Of a stretch of DNA of 64,000 nt, positions 43,396 through 51,806 are shown piece after piece. How positions within the stretch are numbered: position 1 is the stretch's first letter; each line of letters opens with the position of its first letter. Made by a program: the position numbers and the translations under genes. This stretch comes from Prevotella sp. (GTDB taxonomy: Bacteria > Bacteroidota > Bacteroidia > Bacteroidales > Bacteroidaceae). The notes below the pieces were generated by a model. That model made no database searches and was not told where the DNA came from. It saw nothing but the letters and a program-made list of their open reading frames with translations. The stretch spans positions 1-64,000 of the forward strand of contig JAFZIY010000019.1 in assembly GCA_017554105.1 (NCBI GenBank), in the 5' to 3' direction.

Positions 43396-44491
43396 GTAGC
43401 CTTCGTTCTTTTGGCTATAATGCTCTTTATACTGGCATCACATATCCCAGTGCAACCCCGCAGTCTGTGGTTCGGCATACACTACCATCGCTACCCGACA
43501 GTAATCCCAGTCCTGCTATGGTCTGCTGCCCTGTCAGTCTTCGTCCTTGCACTCATTGCCCGTTTCTTTAACAAACCAGCAACATCAAAGTCTCAAAACC
43601 TCAAAACCCTTCTGTTCTGTGCCCTCTGTTTCCTCTGTGGTCTATGTGCTGTATGGAAATACAGCAATCTCAAGGCAGAGAAGGTGATGCAATACGACTT
43701 CATGGCGCGCCATCAGCAATGGAACCGCATACTCGCCACCATCAACGCTGAAAAACCCAACAATCAGATTGGAGTGACGGTGCAGAATCTTGCCTTGGGT
43801 ATGCATGGTCTGCTCGCTGACCACCTGTTCGAATTTAACCAGAATGGCATCTTAGGTCTATTGCCCGATGTCCAGAGCGATGCTACCAGTCCTCTGCCTA
43901 CTGCCGAGGCCTTCTATCAGTTGGGTATGATAAATGTCGCCCAGCGAACGGTGTTCGAGTGCCAGGAGGCTATTCTTGACTTCCAGAAGAGTGGCCGATG
44001 CTACAAACGACTGGCACAGACCAATCTTATCAATGGCAAATATGAAGTGGCGCGCAAATATCTCACGGCGCTGCAGAAAACCCTCTTCTATCGTGATTGG
44101 GCAAACGAGACAATGGCATTGTTGGGAGACGAAAAGGCAATAGCTAAGCATCCGGAATATGGACGCCTGCGCCAGTTCGCCTACAAAGAGAACTTGGTTT
44201 TAGATAGAGACTCCTCACGCTCGGCTAATCCAAGTGAAATTGATGGCTCTCGCTTAACTGGAGAGTTTTACTTCAGTGATCATGTGACTCCCGAAATGCT
44301 CGAAAGCCTTTACTATGGCAACACGGACAATCGTCTGGCCTTTGAATATCTGAAGGCTTACTATATGCTGACGGGCGACCGCGAAGGCTATAATAAACTA
44401 TTACGGGAGTTAGAAGTTAGGAATTAGGAATTAATAGTTAAGAAATGTCGCCTTTGGCGAGTATGAATTATCATTTAAGAATTATCATATA

Positions 44492-46006
44492 GTGAAAAAG
44501 ATTCTATACGCACTATTCTCCCTTTTGATGCTCGTAGCCTGCGACGAAAATGTCAAGGATGCGAAGCAGGAGACGGCTCAGCCTGATATCTATCCCGACT
44601 ACATCGGGGTCACCATACCCGTGAACATCGCTCCTCTTAACTTTTGCATGGCAGATGAGACGGCATCGTGTATCGATGCAGTCATTACGGACCGTCACGG
44701 AAACACTCTGCACAGCCAGGGTGAGGAATCGTTGGATTTCGACATCGACGACTGGCAGACACTGCTCGGTCAGAATCGTGGAGATTCGGTCAGCGTTACC
44801 GTATCGGCGAAGTATGACGACGGTTGGCACACCTATCGTCCTTTCTCAATCTATGTCAGTCCTGACAGCATCGACTATGGCATCTGTTATCGTCTTATTG
44901 AGCCAGGCTATGAGGTGTGGAGCAAGATGGGCATCTATGAGCGTGACCTCTCCTCGTTTGACGAGCGTGCGCTGATCGAGAACACACAGTTTGAGGGTTG
45001 TGTCAACTGCCATAGTTTCAACCGCGGTAATCCTGCTGATATGAGCCTTCATATCCGTGGCCCGCATGGTGCCACATTGTTGCGTCAGAAAAACGGTCCT
45101 TTAACCGCCTACAACACCAAGACCGATAAGACGCTCGGTCTCTGTGTCTATCCCTATTGGCATCCTTCGGGCCGCTATATCGCCTATTCCACCAATACCA
45201 CGCGACAGTTGTTCCACAGTGCCCATCCCAACCGTATTGAGGTCTTCGATGAAGCCTCCGACCTTCAGGTCTACGACGTTGAGAAGAATGAGCTCCTGCT
45301 GTCGCCACTTCTCAAGCAAGACTCGATATTTGAAACCTATCCTGTCTTCTCGGCAGATGGGCGCTCGCTCTATTTCTGTGCAGCCCGTTCTCCCCTCTCC
45401 TTCGGGGAGGGGAAGGAGGTGGGGCTCCTTGATTCTATTCGATATAACCTCTGTCGCATTGATTTCGACCCCGAAACGGGTACCTTCGGCGACAGCATAG
45501 AAACAATTATCGATGCTGCGCATGCCTCCCTCTCCTCCGGGGAGGGAACGAGGGAGGGGCTTTCCATTTCCTTCCCCCGTCCTTCCTACGACGGCCGTTT
45601 CCTGTGCTATACACTCTCCGACTACGGACAGTTCAGCATCTGGCATCACGAGGCAGACCTCTATCTGCTCGACCTCTCCACAAGAGAGAGCCGCCCTATG
45701 ACGGAGGCAAACTCAGAGGATACGGAGTCGTTCCACAATTGGAGCACAAACTCGCGCTGGATGGTGTTTAGTTCGCGTCGTGACGATGGTCTCTTCACGC
45801 GGCCCTATTTCTGTCACGTCGATGCCAAGGGGAACGTCACCAAGGCGTTTATGCTGCCACAGCGCAATCCGCGCCGTTTCTATCGCGACCGTTTCCTTTC
45901 CTTCAATGTGCCTGACTTCATCATTGGTCCGACCCGTTTCGACGGTCATAAGGCCAGTGCTCTCATCAACGATGAATACCGCAAGGACATAGGCGTGCGC
46001 AAGTAA
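44492..46006 (+). CDS. CxxCH propeller lipoprotein, copy 2, with two repeat-derived peptides
   Basis: Paralogue of the 41272 protein, 504 residues, starting at GTG 44492. Lipobox LVAC (MLVACDENV), shared PDYIGVTIPVNIAPLNF block, heme motif C-V-N-C-H (about residue 169) with the conserved His 12 residues on (LHIR), then PD40-like blades (YPYWHPSGRYIAYSTN, YPVFSADGRSLYFC, SFPRPSYDGRFLCYT, WSTNSRWMVFSSRRDDGLF). Two GC-rich palindromic repeats lie inside the gene and are read in frame: SPLSFGEGKEVGL (45390-45427) and ASLSSGEGTREGL (45525-45560). At the second site the two paralogues have about ten residues fewer, so it is a genuine insertion. Confidence 0.85.
   Translation: MKKILYALFSLLMLVACDENVKDAKQETAQPDIYPDYIGVTIPVNIAPLNFCMADETASCIDAVITDRHGNTLHSQGEESLDFDIDDWQTLLGQNRGDSVSVTVSAKYDDGWHTYRPFSIYVSPDSIDYGICYRLIEPGYEVWSKMGIYERDLSSFDERALIENTQFEGCVNCHSFNRGNPADMSLHIRGPHGATLLRQKNGPLTAYNTKTDKTLGLCVYPYWHPSGRYIAYSTNTTRQLFHSAHPNRIEVFDEASDLQVYDVEKNELLLSPLLKQDSIFETYPVFSADGRSLYFCAARSPLSFGEGKEVGLLDSIRYNLCRIDFDPETGTFGDSIETIIDAAHASLSSGEGTREGLSISFPRPSYDGRFLCYTLSDYGQFSIWHHEADLYLLDLSTRESRPMTEANSEDTESFHNWSTNSRWMVFSSRRDDGLFTRPYFCHVDAKGNVTKAFMLPQRNPRRFYRDRFLSFNVPDFIIGPTRFDGHKASALINDEYRKDIGVRK
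45390..45427. repeat. GC-rich palindrome in coding sequence, site 1
   Basis: CCCCTCTCCTTCGGGGAGGGG is a near-perfect hairpin with an AAGGAGGTGGGGC tail, read as SPLSFGEGKEVGL between two propeller blades. Confidence 0.7.
45525..45560. repeat. GC-rich palindrome in coding sequence, site 2
   Basis: CCTCCCTCTCCTCCGGGGAG and its tail are read as ASLSSGEGTREGL; compare SPLSFGEGKEVGL 135 bases earlier. The shared peptide comes from the same DNA repeat in the same orientation and frame. Confidence 0.7.
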
Positions 46007-46011
46007 AGCTT

Positions 46012-47265
46012 ATGAGTATAAAAGCCTTTATATTCCGATTCTGGGAACATGTAGCGGTGGCTCTTTTGGCCATCGTGGTGTTCTGTTTCTGGCTATTCGG
46101 CTATCCTTTCATACCAGTGGCAAGGGAGATGTCGGTATTGTTCCTATGGAACTGTGACTATCTGACAGAGCGCCTTGTGCTGCCAGGCGGAATGGCTCAG
46201 TATCTGGGCGAATGCATTGCACAGTTTTTCCTGAATCCCGTCAATGGGGCTTTGGCCTATGCCATTCTTTTCGTTCTCGCCCAGAAGCTTTCTTCCAAAC
46301 TGCTTCGACAGTTCTTCCCAAATATCAAGGACAAGGTTCGTTTCCTGCTCTCACTCATTCCTCCCGTCATTCTGTGGTATGTGGCCATGGAACCCCTTAT
46401 ACCCCTGACTCCAACAATTGCGGCACTTATGGTGATGGCAGTAGCTTGTGCCGTCATGACCATCCAGTCCAAGCGGACACGGCTCATCGTTCTATGCCTG
46501 TTGATTCCCGTGATGTACTGGCTGACAGGTCCTATGGCAGTTCTTCTCACGCTCTGTTGTATTCGGTGGATACCCGTGACGGCCACCTTGTTTGCAGCCT
46601 GTCTGATAGGCAGTTCGTGGCTGACTCCCTATCCTCTGAGACAAATAGTCAGGGGCATCGACTACAAATGGAGTGATGTCAGGCAGATGGGAACTTACGA
46701 GGAAATGGAGTGTGACATGCTGATACGTCAGCAGCAGTGGGGAAAGATACTGAAGAAGTTCCCCAGTCCCGTATCTCCTGCCGTGAGGAATGCCTGCATA
46801 TTAGCCTTATATCAGACGGGTGGAATCAGTTATAATGAACTCATGTCCAGGATGGTCGTGCCAATAGAGATGTATGAGAGTTCACCCTCCGTGTTCTGTG
46901 CCGGCGATTCGTATGGTATTGTCTATTTTGGCAGTTTGTCATCTGCCTTTATCGTCAGCGAGATAGCCTACCGACTGTTATGGACCGGCATTTCACAGCG
47001 TACTGCCTTCGAAGCGATGGAGTATATCCCCAACTATAATAAGAGCGGCAGGGCACTTAAAATCTTGACGGAGATAAGTATCATTACAGGCCAATACGCC
47101 CTGGCGGAGAAATACCTCTCCATTCTGGATGAAACGACGTTCTATCGCCGATGGGTCAGGAAAATGCGTCCTATGCTTGCCAATCCCAAGTTGATTGAGC
47201 AAGACACATTCATGAAGAGGTCGCGTGACTCGTATCTGAAAACCAAAGACTATTTCTTTATCTGA
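46012..47265 (+). CDS. Polytopic membrane protein, module copy 3
   Basis: Third member of the membrane-protein family, 417 residues and intact. Membrane segments fill residues 12-210 (VAVALLAIVVFCFWLFGY, FLLSLIPPVILWYVA, LIVLCLLIPVMYWLTGPMAVLLTL). The LPGGMAQYLGECIAQFFLN block matches LPGGVADLLGRFCTQFFLY of copy 2. The soluble part opens with ECDMLIRQQQWGKILKKF and stays helical. It is shorter than copy 1 (597), lacking much of the C-terminal helical region. It starts 5 bases after the copy-2 lipoprotein and ends 7 bases before the copy-3 lipoprotein. No repeat insertions are seen, so it is the best reference for the family here. Confidence 0.83.
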   Translation: MSIKAFIFRFWEHVAVALLAIVVFCFWLFGYPFIPVAREMSVLFLWNCDYLTERLVLPGGMAQYLGECIAQFFLNPVNGALAYAILFVLAQKLSSKLLRQFFPNIKDKVRFLLSLIPPVILWYVAMEPLIPLTPTIAALMVMAVACAVMTIQSKRTRLIVLCLLIPVMYWLTGPMAVLLTLCCIRWIPVTATLFAACLIGSSWLTPYPLRQIVRGIDYKWSDVRQMGTYEEMECDMLIRQQQWGKILKKFPSPVSPAVRNACILALYQTGGISYNELMSRMVVPIEMYESSPSVFCAGDSYGIVYFGSLSSAFIVSEIAYRLLWTGISQRTAFEAMEYIPNYNKSGRALKILTEISIITGQYALAEKYLSILDETTFYRRWVRKMRPMLANPKLIEQDTFMKRSRDSYLKTKDYFFI

Positions 47266-47272
47266 ATCGACA

Positions 47273-48742
47273 ATGAGCAGTAGTAAACTCTTCACTCTAT
47301 ACCTCTCATTTCTCACTCTTCTGCTTGTGGGATGCCATTCCTTGCCAAATGATGTGACGGAGAAGGACCAGTTGCCTCAGATATGGCCCGACTATGTTGG
47401 TGTCACCATACCTGTGGGCATCGCCCCACTGAACTTCTCAATGGCTGACGATGTAGTAACGACCATCGATGTAGAGGTGAGGGGCTCCAAAGGTGGCTTG
47501 CTGCATGCTAATGGCGACTATGCCGACTTTGACATTGACGAGTGGCATCGCCTGTTAGAGGCCAACAAGGGCGGACAACTGACGCTGACTGTCTGTGCGG
47601 AGAAGAACGGACAGTGGACGCGCTATCGCAGTTTCCAGATGATGGTGAGCACTGAGCCGCTCGACGAATGGGGCATTACCTATCGTCGCATCCCGCCCAG
47701 TTATGAGATTTACAGTAAGATGGGACTCTACCAGCGCTGTCTCTCCACCTTTGACGAAACACCTTTGATAGAGAACACCCAGATTCCCGACCAATGTATC
47801 AACTGCCATACGCCCAACCGCACCAATCCTGACCAGTTTGTCTATCACGTGCGCGGCTCGCATGGCGCCACGGTCATCGGTAGAGATGGAAAGACGGAGA
47901 TACTCGTGGCCAGTAACGACTCCCTCGGAGGCTCTATGGTCTATCCGTATTGGCATCCCGATGGTCGCTACTGCGCCTTCTCCACGAACAAGACATCGCA
48001 GATGTTCCATGCGTCTGGTGCCAAGCGCATCGAGGTGTACGACAACTCGTCGGATGTCTTTGTATATGACACAGAGACGCATACAATACTGAAGGATACG
48101 CTTACAATGAAATTGTTGTGGGCAGAGAACACCCCGGCTTTCTCGCCCGACGGGCGATGGCTTTACTATACCACTGCCAAGCGGCAGTTCTATCCCACCG
48201 ACTATGACAAAGAGTGTTACAGTCTCTGTCGCGTTGCTTTCGATGCCCATACAGGACGTCTTGGCGAGCAGGTGGACACCCTCATCAATACGACCGTCAC
48301 AGGCAAGAGCGTCACGTGGCCTCGTCCCTCTTACGACGGACGCCACATCATGTACACCCAGACCGACTTTGGCTATTTCTCGGTATGGCATCCCGAAGCT
48401 GACCTGTGGCTACTCGACCTGAAGAATGGTGAGACGCGTCCTATGGACACCGTGAACAGCCCTCAGACCGAGAGCCTGCACAACTGGAGCACCGGCAGTC
48501 GCTGGTTCCTCTTTACCAGTCGCCGTGACGATGGCCTCTATACCCGTATCTACTTCTCCTGTCTGGATGAAAACGGTAAGGCCACCAAGCCTTTCCTATT
48601 GCCACAGCGCAACCCCAAGCAGTATTATCGCCGGTTGCTCTATTCGTATAACACTCCAGACTTTGCATCACGCCCCTTGGACCTCGATTCCCGTGATATG
48701 AGCAGGAGAATCGAGAGTGAGGAACGTGTAAGTACTAAATAA
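47273..48742 (+). CDS. CxxCH propeller lipoprotein, copy 3
   Basis: Third lipoprotein of the family, 489 residues. Lipobox LVGC (LLLVGCHSLP), PDYVGVTIPVGIAPLNF block, heme motif C-I-N-C-H (about residue 180) with His 12 residues later (YHVR), and PD40-like blades (YPYWHPDGRYCAFSTN, TPAFSPDGRWLYYT, TWPRPSYDGRHIMYT, WSTGSRWFLFTSRRDDGLY). It is closer to copy 2 than to copy 1 along most of its length. No repeat-derived insertions. It ends the six-gene run; a long perfect hairpin follows at 48761. Confidence 0.85.
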   Translation: MSSSKLFTLYLSFLTLLLVGCHSLPNDVTEKDQLPQIWPDYVGVTIPVGIAPLNFSMADDVVTTIDVEVRGSKGGLLHANGDYADFDIDEWHRLLEANKGGQLTLTVCAEKNGQWTRYRSFQMMVSTEPLDEWGITYRRIPPSYEIYSKMGLYQRCLSTFDETPLIENTQIPDQCINCHTPNRTNPDQFVYHVRGSHGATVIGRDGKTEILVASNDSLGGSMVYPYWHPDGRYCAFSTNKTSQMFHASGAKRIEVYDNSSDVFVYDTETHTILKDTLTMKLLWAENTPAFSPDGRWLYYTTAKRQFYPTDYDKECYSLCRVAFDAHTGRLGEQVDTLINTTVTGKSVTWPRPSYDGRHIMYTQTDFGYFSVWHPEADLWLLDLKNGETRPMDTVNSPQTESLHNWSTGSRWFLFTSRRDDGLYTRIYFSCLDENGKATKPFLLPQRNPKQYYRRLLYSYNTPDFASRPLDLDSRDMSRRIESEERVSTK

Positions 48743-48760
48743 ACTTCAAGTTTTATATAT

Positions 48761-48817
48761 ACTACGAATTACACGGATTGAACGAATCTTAAAATGACAA
48801 TCCGTGTAATTCGTAGT
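48761..48817. terminator. 20-bp perfect hairpin between convergent genes
   Basis: ACTACGAATTACACGGATTG pairs without mismatch with 48798-48817 across a 17-base loop. No T tract on the plus side. The stem is long for a terminator and matches an AATTACG-type repeat also seen near 32715, so it may be a mobile repeat used as a terminator. Confidence 0.6.
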
Positions 48818-48827
48818 AATAATCCTA

Positions 48828-50624
48828 TTATCGGATGACGGTTTTGCGTCCGTTGATGATGTAAATGCCTGGTTTCAGACCATTCGTTGTATTGTTTTCT
48901 GATACTTTGCGACCGCTGAGGTCATAGCATCCGCTCTTCCTTGACTGTACCTTTCCAGAGTTGGTGTTTATCTCCTTGATACCTGTCGTAACGAACGACT
49001 TGGCCTGTATAGTGGACATTCCAAGTACGAAGTCGGCATTCTTCACTGCGTCGGTGTAAACGGTGAAGACATATTCGCCTGTCTCAGGGATATCGAAATC
49101 AAAGGTTTGTCCCCTGCCGCCAGAGAAACTGTTGCCTGTGTCACCACCGATATTAACGGTAGGCGTGAAGGTCTTGGATGCCACTTCTTGTCCGTTGAGG
49201 TCCTCTATGGTGTAGATGACAGACGAAAACTCCGGGCGGTCCCAGTTACATACCCTGCTCTTGATAGAATAATGTCCTGCATGCAATGTCATGTGCGAAC
49301 GTGCGGTATTATCGCCAAATTTAGCCCATGCCTTTTTTGCATTGCCACCAGGGTTCTGTACGAAGAGTCCGTATTCGAAGCCTTTTTTTGTGTTTGTAAA
49401 GTGCAGAAGGCGACAACCACTGGGATATGGAAGTCCACCACCCACACGTCTTTGCTTGCCGTTGCACACGTACCAGTTCTGTGGCACAATGCCCTCGGTG
49501 GTGAACGTCTGAATCATGTCGTAGTTGGTAGAAGCGACGCAGTTCACCACGCACGAACTCTCTCCTTTCTTTCCATTGGTGTCGGTCACCACGACGCGCA
49601 ACTCATGTTGTCCGGCTTGTGGGGCAGTCAGCGTTGCGGTGTAAGGCTGGGCTGTAAGTGTCTCTAATAGAGTGTTGCCATCATAGAACTCTACCTTCTC
49701 TACCTCACCAACGGTAGCCGTAGCGGTGGCTTCTATGGTGATGTCGGGGAATGTGGCCTCGCCATCAGGTCCCATATATAAATAGGTAGTCTCTCCTGCT
49801 GGCTGAGTGATTCTCGCCTTGGGCTGATTAAGCGTGAAGCGTTTGCAGAAGTTCCAGATGAGACGTGGATTAATATCATTGGGCCAGTGGCCGCCGTTGT
49901 TATATGAATAGAGCCACACCTCGCCACCGTTTGGACCTCCCGTCCATTTCTCCAGGTCACCGTCAAACCAACTGCCACTGGTGGGCTTGTAGCCTATGGT
50001 TTTCGAGTACTTGGTGTGATTGTCATGCAGGGCGTAGTTCTCTATGTAACCATGAATATTATATTCCTCGTAGCCGAACGTTTCGTCGCCGTATGCAATT
50101 ACCTCCAACAGGTTTACAGGCTTATTGCAGTTGTTCCAGGGCTCCTCAGAGAACTGTATGCCGCTCGTGGGAGCAAAGGCAGCAATCTTGTTTTGCATGT
50201 TGGCGATGCAATGGTGGATGAGCATCGAACCCATGGAGAAGCCAGACCAATACACACGGTCTTTGTCGATGTCATAGAGGTTTGCCAATTCATCGATTGC
50301 CTTGATGACGAAGTTCTGGTCTTTCGTGCCGCCGGTATCCCATGTGTTGCCATCGCTGCGCAGGTAGGCTACGACGAACTTCTCGGTGTCAATCAGCATG
50401 TACATCTTGTCGGAGCCATACTGGTATTCCGGGTCTTGGTTCATACCATGGGTGACGATGAACAGCGGTGACTTTGCAGGCAGTACATCAGGAATAAAGA
50501 CCACCATGTTTCGCTGCTGACCATTCACGTTAATGTCAATAGACAATTGCTCATAGGCAGAAGCCTGTAGTGAAAAGAGCAGCAGTAGTGAAATGTAAAT
50601 AGTTAAAAGAAAAGATCGTTTCAT
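48828..50624 (-). CDS. Secreted multidomain esterase (PHB-depolymerase/feruloyl-esterase type)
   Basis: Exported 598-residue enzyme (signal peptide to LQASA). Residues about 25-270 are an alpha/beta hydrolase of the LpqC/CE1 type: VTHGMNQ (oxyanion region), SGFSMGSM (nucleophile), NNGGHWP (catalytic His). Then an Ig-like domain (ARITQPAGETTYLY to SSCVVNC, about 275-370) and a beta-sandwich that may bind carbohydrate (about 375-545). The last 35 residues (CYDLSGRKVSENN, then LKPGIYIINGRKTVIR) are the short sorting-type tail common in secreted Prevotella proteins, which suggests type IX or a similar export route. Feruloyl or acetyl esterase acting on xylan is likely. It is transcribed leftward from 50709. 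Confidence 0.85.
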   Translation of the reverse strand: MKRSFLLTIYISLLLLFSLQASAYEQLSIDINVNGQQRNMVVFIPDVLPAKSPLFIVTHGMNQDPEYQYGSDKMYMLIDTEKFVVAYLRSDGNTWDTGGTKDQNFVIKAIDELANLYDIDKDRVYWSGFSMGSMLIHHCIANMQNKIAAFAPTSGIQFSEEPWNNCNKPVNLLEVIAYGDETFGYEEYNIHGYIENYALHDNHTKYSKTIGYKPTSGSWFDGDLEKWTGGPNGGEVWLYSYNNGGHWPNDINPRLIWNFCKRFTLNQPKARITQPAGETTYLYMGPDGEATFPDITIEATATATVGEVEKVEFYDGNTLLETLTAQPYTATLTAPQAGQHELRVVVTDTNGKKGESSCVVNCVASTNYDMIQTFTTEGIVPQNWYVCNGKQRRVGGGLPYPSGCRLLHFTNTKKGFEYGLFVQNPGGNAKKAWAKFGDNTARSHMTLHAGHYSIKSRVCNWDRPEFSSVIYTIEDLNGQEVASKTFTPTVNIGGDTGNSFSGGRGQTFDFDIPETGEYVFTVYTDAVKNADFVLGMSTIQAKSFVTTGIKEINTNSGKVQSRKSGCYDLSGRKVSENNTTNGLKPGIYIINGRKTVIR

Positions 50625-50678
50625 ATTTATTGTAGTTATTATTTAGGCCTGTAATACATTATTATATATAAGGGTACG

Positions 50679-50709
50679 CAAAGGTACGACGATTTACTGA
50701 ATGCTGCAA
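50679..50709 (-). promoter_or_regulatory. Promoter of the multidomain esterase
   Basis: On the minus strand, TTG (50709-50707), 20 bases, then TACCTTTG (50686-50679), reading toward the ATG at 50624. Confidence 0.62.
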
Positions 50710-50750
50710 GTTTTAGGAAGGAAAAACGTATTATTCACACTCATTTGCGT

Positions 50751-51398
50751 TTAGTCCCATGCCAGCAACTCCTCGGGACGGGAAACGAACGTGGTTGCAC
50801 CATGGCTCAACAGGAACTCACGACTTCGGAAACCCCAAAGGACACTGATGCAAGGGATGCCGCAGTTGTTGGCCGTAAGGATATCGACGTCACTGTCACC
50901 GACATATACGGCGTTATCCTTTGATACATCCAGTTGCCGTAAGGCCTCGACAACCGTATCAGGAGCCGGTTTTTTCCTTATCGACTCTCTTTCGCCGATA
51001 GCCACCTCAACCAATCCCGAGAAGAAATGGTCGCACAGACTTTTTGTGGCAAGATAGAACTTGTTACTTACCACTGCAATGCGTTTTCCCTTGTCTCGCA
51101 TTTCCTTAAGCATATCTATTATTCCGGGATATGGGGTTGTCAGGTCCATATTATGCTCTGAATAATGCTGACGGAAGGCTGCATAGGCATCATTAAACTT
51201 CGGATTCCTGTCACCATCAGGAACAGCCCTTTCCATCAACTTCCTGACGCCGTTGCCGACATACGTCTGCACTTCACTCACGGTGCATTCCGGCAGTCCG
51301 TTTGTGCGCAGGGCATAGTTCGTACTCGCTGCCAGGTCATCAATCGTGTTGAGCAGTGTTCCGTCCAAGTCGAAGATATACGTCTCATATGATTTCAT
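50751..51398 (-). CDS. gph: HAD-family phosphatase, phosphoglycolate-phosphatase-like
   Basis: Cytoplasmic HAD hydrolase, 215 residues. Motif I is FDLDGTLLNT (Asp nucleophile, residue 10), motif II is VVSNK (about residue 108), motif III the Lys in RKKPAPD (about 141), and motif IV GDSDVDI (about 166). A four-helix cap lies between motifs I and II, as in Gph and PGMB subfamilies. Phosphoglycolate phosphatase is the usual annotation, but substrate specificity in this group is not readable from sequence, so the symbol is tentative. It stands alone between the esterase and the xus locus. A possible minus-strand -7 box (TAACTTTG, 51434-51427) lies upstream. Confidence 0.82.
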   Translation of the reverse strand: MKSYETYIFDLDGTLLNTIDDLAASTNYALRTNGLPECTVSEVQTYVGNGVRKLMERAVPDGDRNPKFNDAYAAFRQHYSEHNMDLTTPYPGIIDMLKEMRDKGKRIAVVSNKFYLATKSLCDHFFSGLVEVAIGERESIRKKPAPDTVVEALRQLDVSKDNAVYVGDSDVDILTANNCGIPCISVLWGFRSREFLLSHGATTFVSRPEELLAWD

Positions 51399-51806
51399 AA
51401 AGAGTATCGCTAATGTTTGCTGAGTACAAAGTTATTGAAAATTTCTATATGGTGTACTGTTTTATCGTTTTTTTGTACCCTCGAATCACGACCGACTTCA
51501 TTTTAAGTCACATGGATACTGACTCTGACAATATGTCACATCACTAAGAATTGAACAAAAGGTAGGAACATGGTAGCGATATAGATATAATAACCGTTAA
51601 CTTTGACTTTTTACGTTTAAAATTGTTTCGCACAAGATAGGTTTTATGGGCGCATTTTGTCTCACGTCTCATTTTCTTTCGCATAAAACTTATTGTTACT
51701 AAAAAGAAAGTCAATGATACTATAAAAGTTTGCAAGTCTCTTTAATTTATTTTAACTTTGCATGGATTTTTCAACGATTAATGACTAAAACCAAATATTA
51801 ACTTTT
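51399..51806. other. Gene-free region upstream of the xus locus
   Basis: No supported gene in these 408 bases. It holds the gph promoter region, a direct repeat TA(A/T)GTCACAT at 51504-51513 and 51532-51541 (28 bases apart), and the xusA promoter near the right end. The repeat is a possible site for the xylan regulator. Confidence 0.5.
51730..51760 (+). promoter_or_regulatory. Promoter of the xus operon
   Basis: TTG at 51730-51732, 20 bases, then TAACTTTG at 51753-51760. The ATG is at 51807, so the leader is about 40 bases. Confidence 0.7.

Larger units (their letters stand above)
42786..44427 (+). pseudogene. Polytopic membrane protein, module copy 2, frameshifted
   Basis: Same family as the genes at 39471 and 46012, but split between two frames. 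The first frame (from 42786) gives the N-terminal membrane half up to LLQVLNPIS and then runs out of frame to a stop at 43571. The second frame is open from 43363 and continues from about 43393 with IVAFVLLAIMLFILASHIPVQ through the soluble C-terminal half to 44427. The switch falls at a TTCAAAGTTCAAAGTTCAA repeat (43376-43393), a motif also found between genes at 61921. The gene also carries two other repeat families in frame: TATCCATTATCC at 43061-43095 and TTGGTCGTTTGG at 43213-43256. It may be a true pseudogene, a slippage-prone phase-variable gene, or a sequencing error. Confidence 0.78.

Noticed and set aside
47555-48391. 278-codon minus-strand frame opposite the copy-3 propeller gene
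   Set aside because: Antisense shadow caused by codon bias; the sense frame has lipobox, CxxCH and blade repeats.
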